In this document: positions 9,819 through 19,702 of the stretch, in pieces | Layout: every line of letters begins with the position of its first letter | How positions within the stretch are numbered: position 1 is the first letter of the stretch | Position numbers and translations under genes: made by a program | The notes under the pieces: generated by a model | What the model saw: only the letters and a program-made list of their open reading frames with translations | What the model was told of the DNA's origin: nothing | Database searches by the model: none | NCBI GenBank assembly: GCA_041572275.1 | Contig: JBFFSQ010000001.1 | Location: forward strand, 9,079 to 73,078 | Length of the DNA stretch: 64,000 bases | Reading direction: 5' to 3' | Source: JBFFSQ01 sp041572275 | GTDB taxonomy: Bacteria > Pseudomonadota > Gammaproteobacteria > SZUA-229

Positions 9819-10928
9819 TCATTGATCGTCGGGCAGTTTGGCCGCAATCACAGGTGTCTCACAGTGAACATCACCGCACTGGGCTTTGAAGCGCATCATA
9901 TGATCCATCAGCACCAGCGCCAACATAGCTTCAACAATGGGCGTCGCCCGAATGCCCACACAGGGATCATGCCGCCCCTCGGTAACCACTTCGGTTGCCT
10001 GACCATGGATATCAATGCTGCGACCCGGCAGTCGTAAACTGGATGTTGGCTTGAATGCCGTATGCACCACAATATCCTGTCCCGAACTAATGCCACCAAG
10101 AATGCCGCCAGCGTGGTTCGAGACAAAACCTTCCGGCGTCATTTCATCACGGAATTCGGTACCTTTGGCTTCCACACATGCAAAGCCGCCTCCGATCTCA
10201 ACACCTTTGGCTGCATTTATGCTCATCATGGCATAGGAAATTTCTGCATCCATGCGATCAAAAATTGGCTCACCCAACCCCGGTGGTACACCTTCGGCCA
10301 CCACAGAGATGCGTGCACCGACCGAATCACCTTCCTTACGCAGAGCATCCATATAGGCTTCCATCTCGGTGACCTTATCGACATCAGGACAGAAAAATGG
10401 ATTCTGGTGAACCTGCTCCCAGTCATGCTTTTCAGCTTTAATCGGGCCCAACTGAGACAAATAGCCACGAATCTTGATGCCATAAGTATCCAGAAGATAT
10501 TTCTTGGCTATCGCACCTGCCGCAACACGCATAGCTGTTTCTCGGGCCGATGAACGACCACCCCCACGATAATCGCGGAAGCCATACTTCTGATTATAGG
10601 TGTAATCAGCATGAGCTGGACGGAAGGTGCTCGCGATATTGCCATAATCTTTGGAGCGCTGATCGACATTTTCAATCATTAGTCCAATGGGGGTACCGGT
10701 GGTTTTGCCTTCGAATACACCGGACAGAATTTTGACCTGATCAGGCTCACGTCGCTGTGTAGTATGGCGACTTGTTCCCGGACGTCGACGATCAAGATCA
10801 TGTTGCAAATCCGCTTCAGACAATTCCAGTCCCGGTGGACAACCATCAACAATGGCAAGCAAAGCAGGACCATGGCTTTCACCACTCGTGGTAACGGTAA
10901 ACAATTTGCCTATGGTATTTCCGGACAC
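9819..10928 (-). CDS. aroC: Chorismate synthase
   Basis: Converts 5-enolpyruvylshikimate-3-phosphate to chorismate using reduced FMN, the last step of the shikimate pathway. The 369-residue length is typical. Family segments: [20 protein letters not shown] at the N-terminus, [19 protein letters not shown], and [23 protein letters not shown]. The start is GTG at 10928 with a gagga site upstream. In many gammaproteobacteria it directly follows prmB; here a two-component gene on the opposite strand separates them. Confidence 0.98.
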   Translation of the reverse strand: MSGNTIGKLFTVTTSGESHGPALLAIVDGCPPGLELSEADLQHDLDRRRPGTSRHTTQRREPDQVKILSGVFEGKTTGTPIGLMIENVDQRSKDYGNIASTFRPAHADYTYNQKYGFRDYRGGGRSSARETAMRVAAGAIAKKYLLDTYGIKIRGYLSQLGPIKAEKHDWEQVHQNPFFCPDVDKVTEMEAYMDALRKEGDSVGARISVVAEGVPPGLGEPIFDRMDAEISYAMMSINAAKGVEIGGGFACVEAKGTEFRDEMTPEGFVSNHAGGILGGISSGQDIVVHTAFKPTSSLRLPGRSIDIHGQATEVVTEGRHDPCVGIRATPIVEAMLALVLMDHMMRFKAQCGDVHCETPVIAAKLPDDQ

Positions 10929-11035
10929 GTCACATCCTCAGTTATAAAACAAAAACGAATCTTAACAAATGTGAATGCAAGCGTCTTGCTACACAGTCAT
11001 TTATTCCTGCGCCTGCCGCCGTTTCCCGCAACAAC

Positions 11036-11065
11036 TTGTCAGGCAGGTCCATAAACCGATATAGT
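11036..11065 (+). promoter_or_regulatory. Sigma70-like promoter for the REC/kinase hybrid
   Basis: TTGTCA at 11036-11041 and TATAGT at 11060-11065 are separated by 18 bp. Initiation near 11072 would place the ATG at 11096 about 25 bases downstream and argues against the in-frame TTG codon at 11036 as the start. Confidence 0.55.
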
Positions 11066-11095
11066 GACGGCATAATAATTAAATGTAAAAACATT

Positions 11096-12193
11096 ATGCT
11101 TTTCACAACGCCGGAAATTCTTGTTGTTGACGACGAGGAACTCAATCGAGAAATCATGGCCTTACGCCTGGAAGCGAGCCATTACAGCCTTCGATTTGCC
11201 GTAAATGGCCAAAATGCTCTAGATGAAGTTGATAAGAAAAAACCGGACCTCATCCTGCTCGATATCATGATGCCTCAGATGTCAGGACTGCAGGTGCTCA
11301 ATACCCTGCGCCAACGCTATTCTATGGTTGACCTGCCCATCATCATGGTCACTGCTCTTGATGAAGATCAGCGCGTGGTCAAAGCACTTGAACTGGGAGC
11401 CAATGATTATGTAACCAAACCCATCAACTTCCCGGTATTGATGGCACGCCTGCAAACGCAACTCAGCCTGAAACAGCTATCGACCATCAACCGAGAATTT
11501 CTAAGTACCGCCAGTCAGGACCTGCGCAAGCCACTGTCGCTTATCATGGACATCACCAGCCAGTCGCTTCATAAAGCCAGCACTGATCCATCCGCCAGGG
11601 CAGCTGACCTACTCAACAATCTGAACCTGATTGGTAAATCTGCCAGTTACATCAATAATATTACTGAATGCATACTGGATATGCAGACCTCTGGTTTTGG
11701 GCAATTACGCCTGACCAAAACTCCCATTAATCTGGAAAATCTGATTAATGAAACCCTGGAGAAATTCAAACACCGTGCGCTGGAAAAACATATCCGACTA
11801 AGCAGTTTACCATTGGATGAGAAGCTGGTGATTGAAGCTGATCATATCCGTATTGCCCAGGTACTGGATAATTATGTGGGCAATGCCATCAAATACGGCT
11901 CTAGTGGTGATAACGTTAGAATCATCGCTTCACACAGTGAAGACCAGGTTTGTATTGAAGTTGAAGATACCGGCCCAGGACTGACCGAACAGGACCTTGA
12001 AAACCTGTTCAGTGACAATACCACCCTGAGCAACAAGCCGACAGGCGGTGAAAGTAGCCATGGACTGGGATTGCCATTATGTAAACAATTAATTGAATTG
12101 CATGATGGCGAGATAGGTGCCCATAACAATGATTCAGGTGGCAGTACCTTCTGGTTTAAACTGCCCAAGTTCACATTAAGGACAGTGGATTAA
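11096..12193 (+). CDS. Response regulator-histidine kinase hybrid with degenerate phospho-acceptor
   Basis: A 365-residue soluble protein. An N-terminal receiver domain (about 8-120) is complete: acidic pocket DDEE at 12-15, phospho-acceptor Asp56 in LILLDIMMP, and Lys108. A dimerisation-like helix follows, then a C-terminal HATPase domain with N-box Asn259/Asn263 (NYVGNAIKY), G1 DTGPGL (291-296) and G2 HGLGL (322-326). In the helix where kinases have SHELR or SHDLR this protein reads SQDLRKPL, with Gln141 in place of the phosphorylated histidine. It may therefore bind ATP but not autophosphorylate conventionally. No membrane segment and no adjacent partner. ATG 11096 is chosen over TTG 11036 because the latter overlaps a promoter. 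Confidence 0.85.
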   Translation: MLFTTPEILVVDDEELNREIMALRLEASHYSLRFAVNGQNALDEVDKKKPDLILLDIMMPQMSGLQVLNTLRQRYSMVDLPIIMVTALDEDQRVVKALELGANDYVTKPINFPVLMARLQTQLSLKQLSTINREFLSTASQDLRKPLSLIMDITSQSLHKASTDPSARAADLLNNLNLIGKSASYINNITECILDMQTSGFGQLRLTKTPINLENLINETLEKFKHRALEKHIRLSSLPLDEKLVIEADHIRIAQVLDNYVGNAIKYGSSGDNVRIIASHSEDQVCIEVEDTGPGLTEQDLENLFSDNTTLSNKPTGGESSHGLGLPLCKQLIELHDGEIGAHNNDSGGSTFWFKLPKFTLRTVD

Positions 12194-12213
12194 ATCACCC
12201 CTTCAACACCATA

Positions 12214-13137
12214 TCAGGCCGCATCAAATATTGCCTGGTACTCATCCAGTTGCTCTGCCGTTAACAAAAATATTCCTTCACCACCACGTTCAAAGTCTAG
12301 CCAGTAAAAAGGCACCTGTGGAAAACGCTGTTGCAGGGCATATTGTGAATTACCCACCTCGACTACCAGAATACCTGTATTACTCAGGTAACGCCGGGCC
12401 TGTTGTAGCATTGGTATAACCAAATCCAATCCATCATGGCCGGCAGCCAGACCTAACTCCGGCTCATGTAGATACTCATCCGGTAACGATGACATATCCT
12501 CCGCATCAACATAAGGCGGATTGCTGACAATAATGTCATAGTGCCGGGGCGGTACGGCAGCAAACAGATCAGATTCAATCACTGTAACCCGGTCCTGTAA
12601 GCCATGATCCTCCACATTGCGCTGAGCAACCTCCAGCGTAGCCGGCGAAATATCAACCGCATCCACATCAGCCCAATCGAAGGCGTAGGCACTGGCAATA
12701 GCAATACAGGCACTGCCAGTACACAGGTCTAAGATACTTTCCACCTGTTCCGGGTCAACCCAGGGCTCAAAACGATTTTCAATGAGTTCCGCAATCGGTG
12801 ATCGCGGCACCAACACCTGCTCATTCACATAAAATTTGAGACCTGCAAACCAGGCCTCATGGGTCAGATAAGCGGCCGGCTTACGTTCTTCGAGGCGTCG
12901 ACGATAGAGCGCCAACACCTGCAGACGCTCCTCATGGCTGAGGCGACAATCAAAATACTCCGTTGAAAAATCATGCGGCAGATGCAAGGCATATAAACCC
13001 AGGTAAACTGCCTCATCAAGAGCAGAACCCATGCCATGGCCATAGAATAAGCCAGCTTCAGAAAATCGACTCACTGCCCAGCGAATACAGTCCCTGAGGG
13101 TCAACAACTGTTCGGAAACCTGTTCTATTTTTTCCAT
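12214..13137 (-). CDS. prmB: 50S ribosomal protein L3 N5-glutamine methyltransferase
   Basis: SAM-dependent enzyme that methylates a glutamine of ribosomal protein L3. The 307-residue length fits PrmB. The SAM site is ILDLCTGSACIAIASAYAF and the glutamine-methylase signature is VSNPPYVDAEDM; the N-terminal helical part with ETFIDCRL-like surroundings (FDCRLSHEERLQ) and YLTHEAWFAGLKFYVNEQVL is characteristic of PrmB rather than PrmC. It points toward aroC, as in enterobacteria, though a plus-strand gene intervenes. Confidence 0.93.
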   Translation of the reverse strand: MEKIEQVSEQLLTLRDCIRWAVSRFSEAGLFYGHGMGSALDEAVYLGLYALHLPHDFSTEYFDCRLSHEERLQVLALYRRRLEERKPAAYLTHEAWFAGLKFYVNEQVLVPRSPIAELIENRFEPWVDPEQVESILDLCTGSACIAIASAYAFDWADVDAVDISPATLEVAQRNVEDHGLQDRVTVIESDLFAAVPPRHYDIIVSNPPYVDAEDMSSLPDEYLHEPELGLAAGHDGLDLVIPMLQQARRYLSNTGILVVEVGNSQYALQQRFPQVPFYWLDFERGGEGIFLLTAEQLDEYQAIFDAA

Positions 13138-13223
13138 TACTTCACACTTGATTCATCTAAACCTTTTCATGATAGACGAGCCTGCCTATAATCCCAAACA
13201 CAAATTCAGCTCCGGAGCCCACC

Positions 13224-13691
13224 GTGTTTAAACCTCTCATTCAAATAACGACCGCAATCACGCTTCTGTTGATATCATCACTATCCATGGCTCACCACAT
13301 CAATGTACGCGGTGCCTGGCTACCGGAAATGCCGCCAGTTAGCAAAGTGATGGCTGCTTTTATGGTCTTTGAAAACAACACAGATCAAGTCGTGAATATC
13401 GTCAAGATCAGTAGCCCGAGTTTTGCACGAGTGGAAATGCACCTGTCCAAAATAGTCGATGGCGTCGCTAAAATGCTGCCACAACAAAAACTAAGCATAC
13501 CGGCCAAGGGCACACTCACTCTACAGCCAGGCAGTTATCATCTCATGCTATTTCACCCCAAACAGCCATTGAAAACCGGTGACAGCGTACCCATGTTAAT
13601 AACGCTAGATGATGGCACCGTGTTCACCCTTCAGGTCAAGGTAAAAACCTCCAGCATGAAAATGATGGACCATAGCCAGCACCAGCACTAA
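13224..13691 (+). CDS. PCu(A)C-family periplasmic copper chaperone
   Basis: A 155-residue secreted protein with signal peptide MFKPLIQITTAITLLLISSLSMA, a mature domain starting HHINVRGAWLPEMPP, and the cupredoxin-like PCuAC fold. Candidate copper ligands are the His/Met pair in VEMHLSKIVDG with downstream HLMLFHPKQP, plus a Met/His-rich tail (MKMMDHSQHQH). The family delivers Cu(I) to the CuA site of cytochrome oxidase or buffers periplasmic copper. The GTG start at 13224 is preceded by a ccggag site. The stop is 11 bp before psd, so the two may be co-transcribed. Confidence 0.87.
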   Translation: MFKPLIQITTAITLLLISSLSMAHHINVRGAWLPEMPPVSKVMAAFMVFENNTDQVVNIVKISSPSFARVEMHLSKIVDGVAKMLPQQKLSIPAKGTLTLQPGSYHLMLFHPKQPLKTGDSVPMLITLDDGTVFTLQVKVKTSSMKMMDHSQHQH

Positions 13692-13702
13692 TTAGAGTTA
13701 TT

Positions 13703-14551
13703 ATGTTTGATTATTTAAAATCACTACCATTCTATGTGATACCACACCATGCCCTGTCCTGGCTGATTTTTCACCTGGCCCGGATTGAGTGGACTCCCAT
13801 CAAAAAGCTCAGCCTGAATGTTTACCTGTCATTGCACAAGGTCAACATGCAGGAAGCAAAAGAAACTGATCCCTTTGCTTACAAAAACCTGAATGCCTTT
13901 TTCACCCGGGCCCTGAAACAGAATGCACGACCGATTGTCGCAGACGCATCAACACTAGCCTGCCCGGTCGACGGTACCGTAAGCCAGGCCCAGGCCATTG
14001 AATCAGGCCGAATATTTCAGGCTAAAGGCCATGATTACAGCTTGCTGGAACTGGTCGGTGGCATTGAAAAACTGGCGGCACCTTTCCAAAATGGCCAGTT
14101 TGCGACCCTTTATCTCTCGCCAAGAGATTATCATCGTATTCATATGCCCCTGACAGGTAAGCTGACTGACATGGTGTATGTACCCGGACGCCTGTTCAGT
14201 GTGGCTCCTCACACTGTCAACACGGTGCCACGCTTATTTGCCCGCAATGAACGCCTGGTTTGTGCATTTGATACCGAGGCCGGACCGATGATCATGGTTC
14301 TTGTTGGGGCGGTAAATGTCTCTGCCATTGATACCGTCTGGGCAGGCTCTGTCACACCACCCAGTAAGCGTTCAATCATCCATACTGAATACACAGAAGG
14401 TGAAGTCCAGCTCAGCAAAGGCGCTGAAATGGGCCGCTTTAACCTCGGCTCCACCGTGATCATGCTAATGGGGGAGAATGTCCAGCTGGATCAGGCCATA
14501 CAGCATGACAATGGGGTCAAAATGGGGCAGGCTCTGGCCTCGTTTAAATAA
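13703..14551 (+). CDS. psd: Phosphatidylserine decarboxylase proenzyme
   Basis: Makes phosphatidylethanolamine from phosphatidylserine at the inner membrane. The 282-residue proenzyme has the self-cleavage motif FNLGSTVIML; Ser250 would become the pyruvoyl group on the alpha chain after cleavage following Gly249. LYLSPRDYHRIHMPLTG contains the conserved catalytic His region. The partner enzyme PssA, which makes the substrate, is encoded at 61.9 kb in this window. Confidence 0.97.
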   Translation: MFDYLKSLPFYVIPHHALSWLIFHLARIEWTPIKKLSLNVYLSLHKVNMQEAKETDPFAYKNLNAFFTRALKQNARPIVADASTLACPVDGTVSQAQAIESGRIFQAKGHDYSLLELVGGIEKLAAPFQNGQFATLYLSPRDYHRIHMPLTGKLTDMVYVPGRLFSVAPHTVNTVPRLFARNERLVCAFDTEAGPMIMVLVGAVNVSAIDTVWAGSVTPPSKRSIIHTEYTEGEVQLSKGAEMGRFNLGSTVIMLMGENVQLDQAIQHDNGVKMGQALASFK

Positions 14552-14589
14552 GACCTGGATGCCGTGTCCACGTGAGACTGAGTAATACC

Positions 14590-14606
14590 GGCCACACTTT
14601 GTGGCC
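14590..14606. terminator. GC-rich hairpin after psd
   Basis: GGCCACA-ctt-TGTGGCC is a perfect 7-bp stem with a 3-nt loop, 38 bp after the psd stop. It lacks a T-tract, so it may be a transcript-stabilising hairpin rather than an intrinsic terminator. Confidence 0.3.
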
Positions 14607-14672
14607 GCCTGCCTGAACTTGGACTACACTCCGTATTAATCTTAACCAGCAAGTCGATTTACGCAGTACCAC

Positions 14673-15041
14673 ATGCCTCACACTAACCACTGGGATGCTC
14701 ATGGACTCCACCGACAATTCACCGGTGTTGTCGATAGTGACGAAATCCTCTCATCCAATCTGGAACTCCATCAGGATCACCGGTTTGATGATATTAGATA
14801 TGTTATCAATGACTTTACCCTCGTTACCGGTTTAGATATTGTCGAGGGACACACCCGATCCTTTGCCACAGTGGATAAAAATGTATCCCATCGCAAACCG
14901 CAACTCAAAATCGCTATTGTTGTGAATCAGCCACCGCAGATTATGCTCGCCCAGGCGTACCGCCAGCACATGCTGGATTCACTCTTTGAATGTGAGATTT
15001 TTTCAAACCTCGACGAAGCCGAGGCATGGGCAAGGCCCTGA
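14673..15041 (+). CDS. SpoIIAA/STAS-like conserved protein
   Basis: A 122-residue soluble protein. Pattern HQDHRFDDIRYVINDFTLVTGLD followed by KIAIVVNQPPQIMLAQAYRQHM and a C-terminal SNLDEAEAWARP resembles the SpoIIAA-like (STAS-fold) family common in gammaproteobacteria. No catalytic residues are evident. The gene ends one base before the convergent epmA stop. Function unknown; family assignment is by pattern only. Confidence 0.62.
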   Translation: MPHTNHWDAHGLHRQFTGVVDSDEILSSNLELHQDHRFDDIRYVINDFTLVTGLDIVEGHTRSFATVDKNVSHRKPQLKIAIVVNQPPQIMLAQAYRQHMLDSLFECEIFSNLDEAEAWARP

Positions 15042-15042
15042 T

Positions 15043-16032
15043 TTAACTACGTTGAAAAGAAAAAGCCAGGACTTCAGAAATAAGGGTTTTCGACAGCAAC
15101 ACCATTAGCAGACGATCGACGCCAATCGCCACACCTGAACAATCTGGCAGGCCAGCCCCTAATGCTGTGAGCATATATTCATCTATGGTTACCGGTTCCA
15201 TACCCCGCTCAATCCGCTGCTGATTTTCCTGCTCAAACCTGGATCGCTGCTCCTCTGCATCGGTTAACTCATAAAAGCCATTGGCCAGCTCCAGCTCACC
15301 CCAGAACAATTCAAAGCGATGCGCCACACGCGGATCATCTTCACTCACCCGCGCCAGTGCAGCCTGTGAAGCCGGATAATCGAAAACGAAAGTAAATCCC
15401 TGTTTAACAAAACTCGGCGCCACTCCCTGGGTCATCAACCAGTCCAGCCACATATCGCGATCCAGCTCGTCCATACCCACAGGTATTTCAATACCCCGCT
15501 GTTGTGCGACCGCTTTGAGCTCACCCGCACTGGCTGCAAGGGGATCTATGTCCAATGCCTCAACAAATGCCTGCTGATAAGACAGCCGCCGGGGTATCTG
15601 TCCACTGATCGGTACTCCCAATTTACCAGACAAATAATTGAGTAATGCCTCCATATCATCCATCAGCAGATGATGATCCATACCCAGTCGATACCACTCC
15701 AGCATGCTAAATTCTGGATTATGATATCGGCCCAGCTCATCATCACGAAACACCCTGCACAGCTGAAAAATATCGCCGCTGCCGGATGCCAGCAGGCGCT
15801 TCATGAAAAACTCAGGAGATGTCTGTAGGTAAAGACGATCACTGAGGTATTGCGTAGAAAAACTCTGCAAATGAGGATCAGTAATAGTTGCCCGCGATAA
15901 CACCGGCGTTTCCACTTCAAGAACATCCTGTTCAGCAAAAAAAGCCCGGATACCTTGCAGTAGCCGGGCCCTGAATTGCAACACCTCGAATGAGGCAGAC
16001 GGTTGCCAATCAGTCTTTGACTCGGGAGACAT
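15043..16032 (-). CDS. epmA: EF-P lysine lysyltransferase (GenX/PoxA)
   Basis: Class II lysyl-tRNA-synthetase paralogue lacking the anticodon-binding domain; attaches beta-lysine to Lys34 of elongation factor P. The ATG at 16032 gives 329 residues beginning [14 protein letters not shown], which lines up with the EpmA start (…WQPSAS…); a TTG 21 bp upstream is less likely. Motif 2 region [21 protein letters not shown] and motif 3 [11 protein letters not shown] are intact. It overlaps the 3' end of efp by 23 bp, so substrate and modifying enzyme are translationally linked. Confidence 0.95.
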   Translation of the reverse strand: MSPESKTDWQPSASFEVLQFRARLLQGIRAFFAEQDVLEVETPVLSRATITDPHLQSFSTQYLSDRLYLQTSPEFFMKRLLASGSGDIFQLCRVFRDDELGRYHNPEFSMLEWYRLGMDHHLLMDDMEALLNYLSGKLGVPISGQIPRRLSYQQAFVEALDIDPLAASAGELKAVAQQRGIEIPVGMDELDRDMWLDWLMTQGVAPSFVKQGFTFVFDYPASQAALARVSEDDPRVAHRFELFWGELELANGFYELTDAEEQRSRFEQENQQRIERGMEPVTIDEYMLTALGAGLPDCSGVAIGVDRLLMVLLSKTLISEVLAFSFQRS

Positions 16033-16579
16033 ATTCACCACTACGGGTGTCAACTTTCAGCACTTCACCCTGTTCGATAAATAAAGGCACTTTAACGACG
16101 GCACCGGATTCCAGCGTAGCCGGCTTGGTTCCACCCTGAGCCGTATCACCCTTTAAGCCAGGGTCGGTCTCAGTCACAGTGAGCTCGACAAAATTGGGCG
16201 GTGATACTAACAACGGCTCACCATTCCACAGGGTAACTGTGCATAACTCCTGGCCTTTCAACCACTTAGCAGCATCTGTCATAGCCGCTTCACCCGCACC
16301 CACCTGCTCATAGGTGTTCGGATCCATGAAATACCAGAATTCACCGTCGTTGTAGGAAAATTCCATATCTACATCCATCACATCCGCAGCTTCAGCTGAT
16401 TCACCAGATTTGAAGGTCCGCTCAATAACACGACCGGTTTTCAGATTGCGCAGTTTTACCCGATTAAAGGCCTGCCCCTTACCAGGCTTGACCAGTTCAT
16501 TTTCAATGATGTTATAGGGGTCACCATCTAAAAGTAATTTAAGTCCGCCACGAAATTCATTTGTACTGTATGATGCCAT
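16010..16579 (-). CDS. efp: Elongation factor P
   Basis: Relieves ribosome stalling at polyproline motifs. The 189-residue protein starts [19 protein letters not shown]; an in-frame codon 87 bp upstream is rejected because it adds unrelated sequence. The tip loop reads [10 protein letters not shown] with Lys34 as the predicted beta-lysylation site, the EpmA/EpmB-type signature rather than the rhamnosylated-Arg or Bacillus types. It is divergent from epmB by 71 bp and overlaps epmA, so all three genes form one compact locus. Confidence 0.97.
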   Translation of the reverse strand: MASYSTNEFRGGLKLLLDGDPYNIIENELVKPGKGQAFNRVKLRNLKTGRVIERTFKSGESAEAADVMDVDMEFSYNDGEFWYFMDPNTYEQVGAGEAAMTDAAKWLKGQELCTVTLWNGEPLLVSPPNFVELTVTETDPGLKGDTAQGGTKPATLESGAVVKVPLFIEQGEVLKVDTRSGEYVSRVKD

Positions 16580-16650
16580 CTGTTTTACCTTAGCCTGTCG
16601 GGCTTTACAGAATTTAAAAACAGCGCATATGATACGCGGTAAACCCTGAA

Positions 16651-17667
16651 ATGCCAAAACCAGCAATCAATAACCTTCAGCACATCCCTGGCTGGCAACA
16701 ACAACTGGCCCAGGCAGTTACCGATCCAGCAGAACTTCTAGAGCTGCTGCAGATTGAGCCAGAGCAATTCCCTGGTTTTTCCGAAGCCTGTCAGCATTTC
16801 TCACTCAAGGTCCCCCGTGACTATATTGCCAAAATGACCGTCGGCGATATTAACGACCCCCTGTTAAAACAGGTGATGGCAACGGCTCTGGAGCTAGAGC
16901 CAGCAACAGGCTATCACGCCGACCCAACGGGTGACCTCGATGCGATGCCAGTTCCGGGCCTGCTCCATAAATACCAGGGCCGTGCACTACTGATCACCAC
17001 TGGCGCATGCGCCATTCACTGCCGCTATTGCTTCAGGCGTCACTTCCCTTATGCTGATAACCACTCATCACACAACAACTGGCATCAGGCCATCCAGTAC
17101 CTGGAACAACACACGGACATTAGCGAAATTATTCTCAGTGGTGGTGACCCGCTCGTTTTGTCAGATCACAAGCTCTCTGAACTGATCCATCAACTCAGCA
17201 ATATTCCACATATTAGACGCCTTCGAATTCATAGCCGCTTACCCATTGTCTTACCTGAGCGCATCACCAATGAGCTCTGCCACATACTTTCACAGAATCG
17301 TTTGCGTACTAGCCTGGTTATCCACGCTAATCATGCACAGGAAATTACTGAAGCAGAAACCCAGGTGCTGAACCGACTCAACGACGTCGGTATCACGCTG
17401 CTCAACCAAAGCGTCCTCCTGAAAGATATAAATGACTCATATCAAACACTTGTAGACCTCAGTGAGCGACTATATGAAGCTCGCGTCTTACCGTATTACC
17501 TACATGCTCTCGACCCGGTACAAGGTGCGGCACATTTTGACGTTAAGGAAAGCCATGCCATGATGCTCATCAAGCAAATGCGTGCCGTACTACCAGGTTA
17601 CCTGGTACCTCGATTAGTACGTGAAATACCCGGCAAAAACAGCAAAATTTCCGTAAATGAGCTATAA
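16651..17667 (+). CDS. epmB: EF-P beta-lysylation protein (lysine 2,3-aminomutase-like)
   Basis: Radical-SAM, PLP-dependent enzyme converting (S)-alpha-lysine to (R)-beta-lysine for EF-P modification. The 338-residue length fits EpmB. The radical-SAM cluster CxxxCxxC is at Cys120, Cys124 and Cys127 ([15 protein letters not shown]). [15 protein letters not shown] is the conserved GGDPL segment. The start [22 protein letters not shown] is family-like. No epmC hydroxylase homologue is seen in the window. Confidence 0.95.
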   Translation: MPKPAINNLQHIPGWQQQLAQAVTDPAELLELLQIEPEQFPGFSEACQHFSLKVPRDYIAKMTVGDINDPLLKQVMATALELEPATGYHADPTGDLDAMPVPGLLHKYQGRALLITTGACAIHCRYCFRRHFPYADNHSSHNNWHQAIQYLEQHTDISEIILSGGDPLVLSDHKLSELIHQLSNIPHIRRLRIHSRLPIVLPERITNELCHILSQNRLRTSLVIHANHAQEITEAETQVLNRLNDVGITLLNQSVLLKDINDSYQTLVDLSERLYEARVLPYYLHALDPVQGAAHFDVKESHAMMLIKQMRAVLPGYLVPRLVREIPGKNSKISVNEL

Positions 17668-17768
17668 CATTCTGTATTATTAGCAAATTAGCTTAGAACA
17701 TCAGGGCATCTTGCTGTTTTTATTAAAATTCTTAATGTTTTCAATAAAATGGGCTAGACTAGATATTC

Positions 17769-17785
17769 TTGGAAACCGGCTCGCA
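17769..17785 (+). promoter_or_regulatory. Possible sigma54-type promoter for the PilZ-like/fimX pair
   Basis: TTGG at 17769-17772 and GC at 17783-17784 have the diagnostic GG-N10-GC spacing (TTGGaaaccggctcGCA), 60 bp before the ATG at 17845. The -12 element reads TCGCA instead of TTGCA and the -24 is only partly consensus, so this is tentative. Confidence 0.28.
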
Positions 17786-17844
17786 AGGGATTCAACAATA
17801 AGGAAACAAAAGGATGTTGATATAACAGCCTGAATCACCAAAAT

Positions 17845-19671
17845 ATGAAACTGAATATTCCAGAACAAGTTGAGCCGGGTAAGGATGATTTCCCTAATCA
17901 TCCCCGCAAAGTCAAAAAATGGCTTACCGAATTAAAACAGGCCAATATGGGTGACTATACCCGTCAGATTTATAATGGTCTGATGCAGCTGAATCGCCAG
18001 TCGATGCCCCCTAAATACCGACTCGAAAACCTGGAACAATTACGTGAACCCACACGTCATATTTTTAGTCAACTGCATAAACATTTTGTAAACCGAACGC
18101 TGCCATTACCGGAAAAAAGCCTGAAAATAATCACTCTGAACCAGGCCGTACTGAATGAAATTGCCACCGGTTATAAAATTCTTATTTTTGAAGCTGCCAA
18201 CGATCTAAACAAGGTCGATAACAAAATCCTTCTGGTCGCCTGCGAACGGGCCCTGCATTACTATGCAGAATACCTGCTCAAGTCCAGTCAAATTTACGCC
18301 AATATTCCGAATGCCCTGTGGTGGGATATTCACCGTATTTATGCTTATGCAGAAAGCAAAAAACTGCATTCAAAAAAAATCAAAGATTCAGAACACTCGC
18401 TTAAATCTGTTTCTGTGGAAGATTACTATAAGCTTATTCTGCTATTTTCTCTGTCACGACCCAATGCATTACGCCAAAGCGATACTGAACGCGTATTCAT
18501 GGCTATGCCTGAATGGATTAAATACACCAACCTAACCAGTCATCCAGTAGCAAACAAACTCAATCAATACTTCTGCAGCAAACTGGACAGCGACATACCG
18601 CCTCATTGCCTGAGTAATGACGAAATTAAGTCCGGCAGCAATATTCGTGCACTTGAAACAGGTAAATTGCTTGAGTATCTAAAAAAACAAATTACTCAGA
18701 ATGTTGATTTAACTAATGCCACAACCATAGACAATCAGATTTCGCAGGAAACCCTGCGCATGCTGATAACCACCTGGAGCCTGTGCACTAAACGCCGCTT
18801 TTCAAGAGCTGATAAAGCCTCTGATATAAAAGTAGCTATTGGACTGACATCAATCCATAATGCGATCATTGATCAACAAAAAGCACCTGAACCGAAGCGT
18901 AGCAAAAGACCTCGTTCAACATTTTCACTGGAATCCATATCGGATAACGAACGAGCCAAAAAAGATATTTTTGCACAACAGGAACCAACCTTTTTAATCA
19001 CTCATCCCGACATGAAAGCCAGTGAGAGTTCATCAGCAGGCGCATGGGATATGGTGGCAAAAGGTCGTGCCCTGACCGAAAGCTATGCCAGAGAACTCCA
19101 GGCACAGGATGATGAACTTGGCGAATTAAACAAAGAAGCACCTGATCTTCACTGGAAAATCAGTAATGTAAGTGCAGGCGGCTACTGCTTACAGTGGAAT
19201 TCTCAAACAACATCGAGAGCACAGGTTGGTGAACTTATTGGTATCCGGGAAAAAGAACCAGACCATAGCTATCAATGGCGGGTCGGTGTTATTCGCTGGA
19301 TGCAATACTCACGTGAAAATGGCCTTGAAATTGGTGTTCAGGTACTTTCACCTAAAGTCGTGACATGCTCCGTTCGGCGTCTTGAACGCAAGAATGAGGA
19401 GCCATTTAACTGTCTTTTACTGCCCGGCATCAAACCGCTACAACAACCAGCTACATTACTACTCCCGGCATATGCCTTTAAAAAAGGCGGCATGCTACAA
19501 CTCCATGCCTATGAACGTGACATGGAAATTCAACTGGGCACAATACGAGAACATACAGGATCATTTACACAATTTCAGTTTATACAAACTGATAACAAGG
19601 ACGCACCTGAAGAAAATGACAAAAAACAGAGTTCCTCTGATGATTTCGACTCAATCTGGTCATCCCTTTAA
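17845..19671 (+). CDS. PilZ-like protein linked to FimX, function uncertain
   Basis: A 608-residue soluble protein I cannot assign to a named gene. Residues 20-350 are helical, with repeated patterns such as HYYAEYLLKSSQIYANIPNA and DYYKLILLFSLSRPNALRQ. Residues 350-430 form a charged linker (PKRSKRPRS). The C-terminal part contains WKISNVSAGGYCLQW, matching the N/DxSxGG half of a PilZ c-di-GMP site; the upstream RxxxR half is not visible, so ligand binding is doubtful. It lies 31 bp upstream of the fimX-like gene, indicating co-transcription and a shared type IV pilus or c-di-GMP role. No strong ribosome-binding site precedes the ATG. Confidence 0.7.
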   Translation: MKLNIPEQVEPGKDDFPNHPRKVKKWLTELKQANMGDYTRQIYNGLMQLNRQSMPPKYRLENLEQLREPTRHIFSQLHKHFVNRTLPLPEKSLKIITLNQAVLNEIATGYKILIFEAANDLNKVDNKILLVACERALHYYAEYLLKSSQIYANIPNALWWDIHRIYAYAESKKLHSKKIKDSEHSLKSVSVEDYYKLILLFSLSRPNALRQSDTERVFMAMPEWIKYTNLTSHPVANKLNQYFCSKLDSDIPPHCLSNDEIKSGSNIRALETGKLLEYLKKQITQNVDLTNATTIDNQISQETLRMLITTWSLCTKRRFSRADKASDIKVAIGLTSIHNAIIDQQKAPEPKRSKRPRSTFSLESISDNERAKKDIFAQQEPTFLITHPDMKASESSSAGAWDMVAKGRALTESYARELQAQDDELGELNKEAPDLHWKISNVSAGGYCLQWNSQTTSRAQVGELIGIREKEPDHSYQWRVGVIRWMQYSRENGLEIGVQVLSPKVVTCSVRRLERKNEEPFNCLLLPGIKPLQQPATLLLPAYAFKKGGMLQLHAYERDMEIQLGTIREHTGSFTQFQFIQTDNKDAPEENDKKQSSSDDFDSIWSSL

Positions 19672-19702
19672 ATGATAACAAACTAATTTTTCGGACTTTA
19701 AC

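Noticed and set aside
11036..11095. TTG start for the REC-kinase gene at 11036
   Set aside because: The codon is part of a -35 box TTGTCA with a -10 TATAGT; the ATG at 11096 begins right before the receiver domain.
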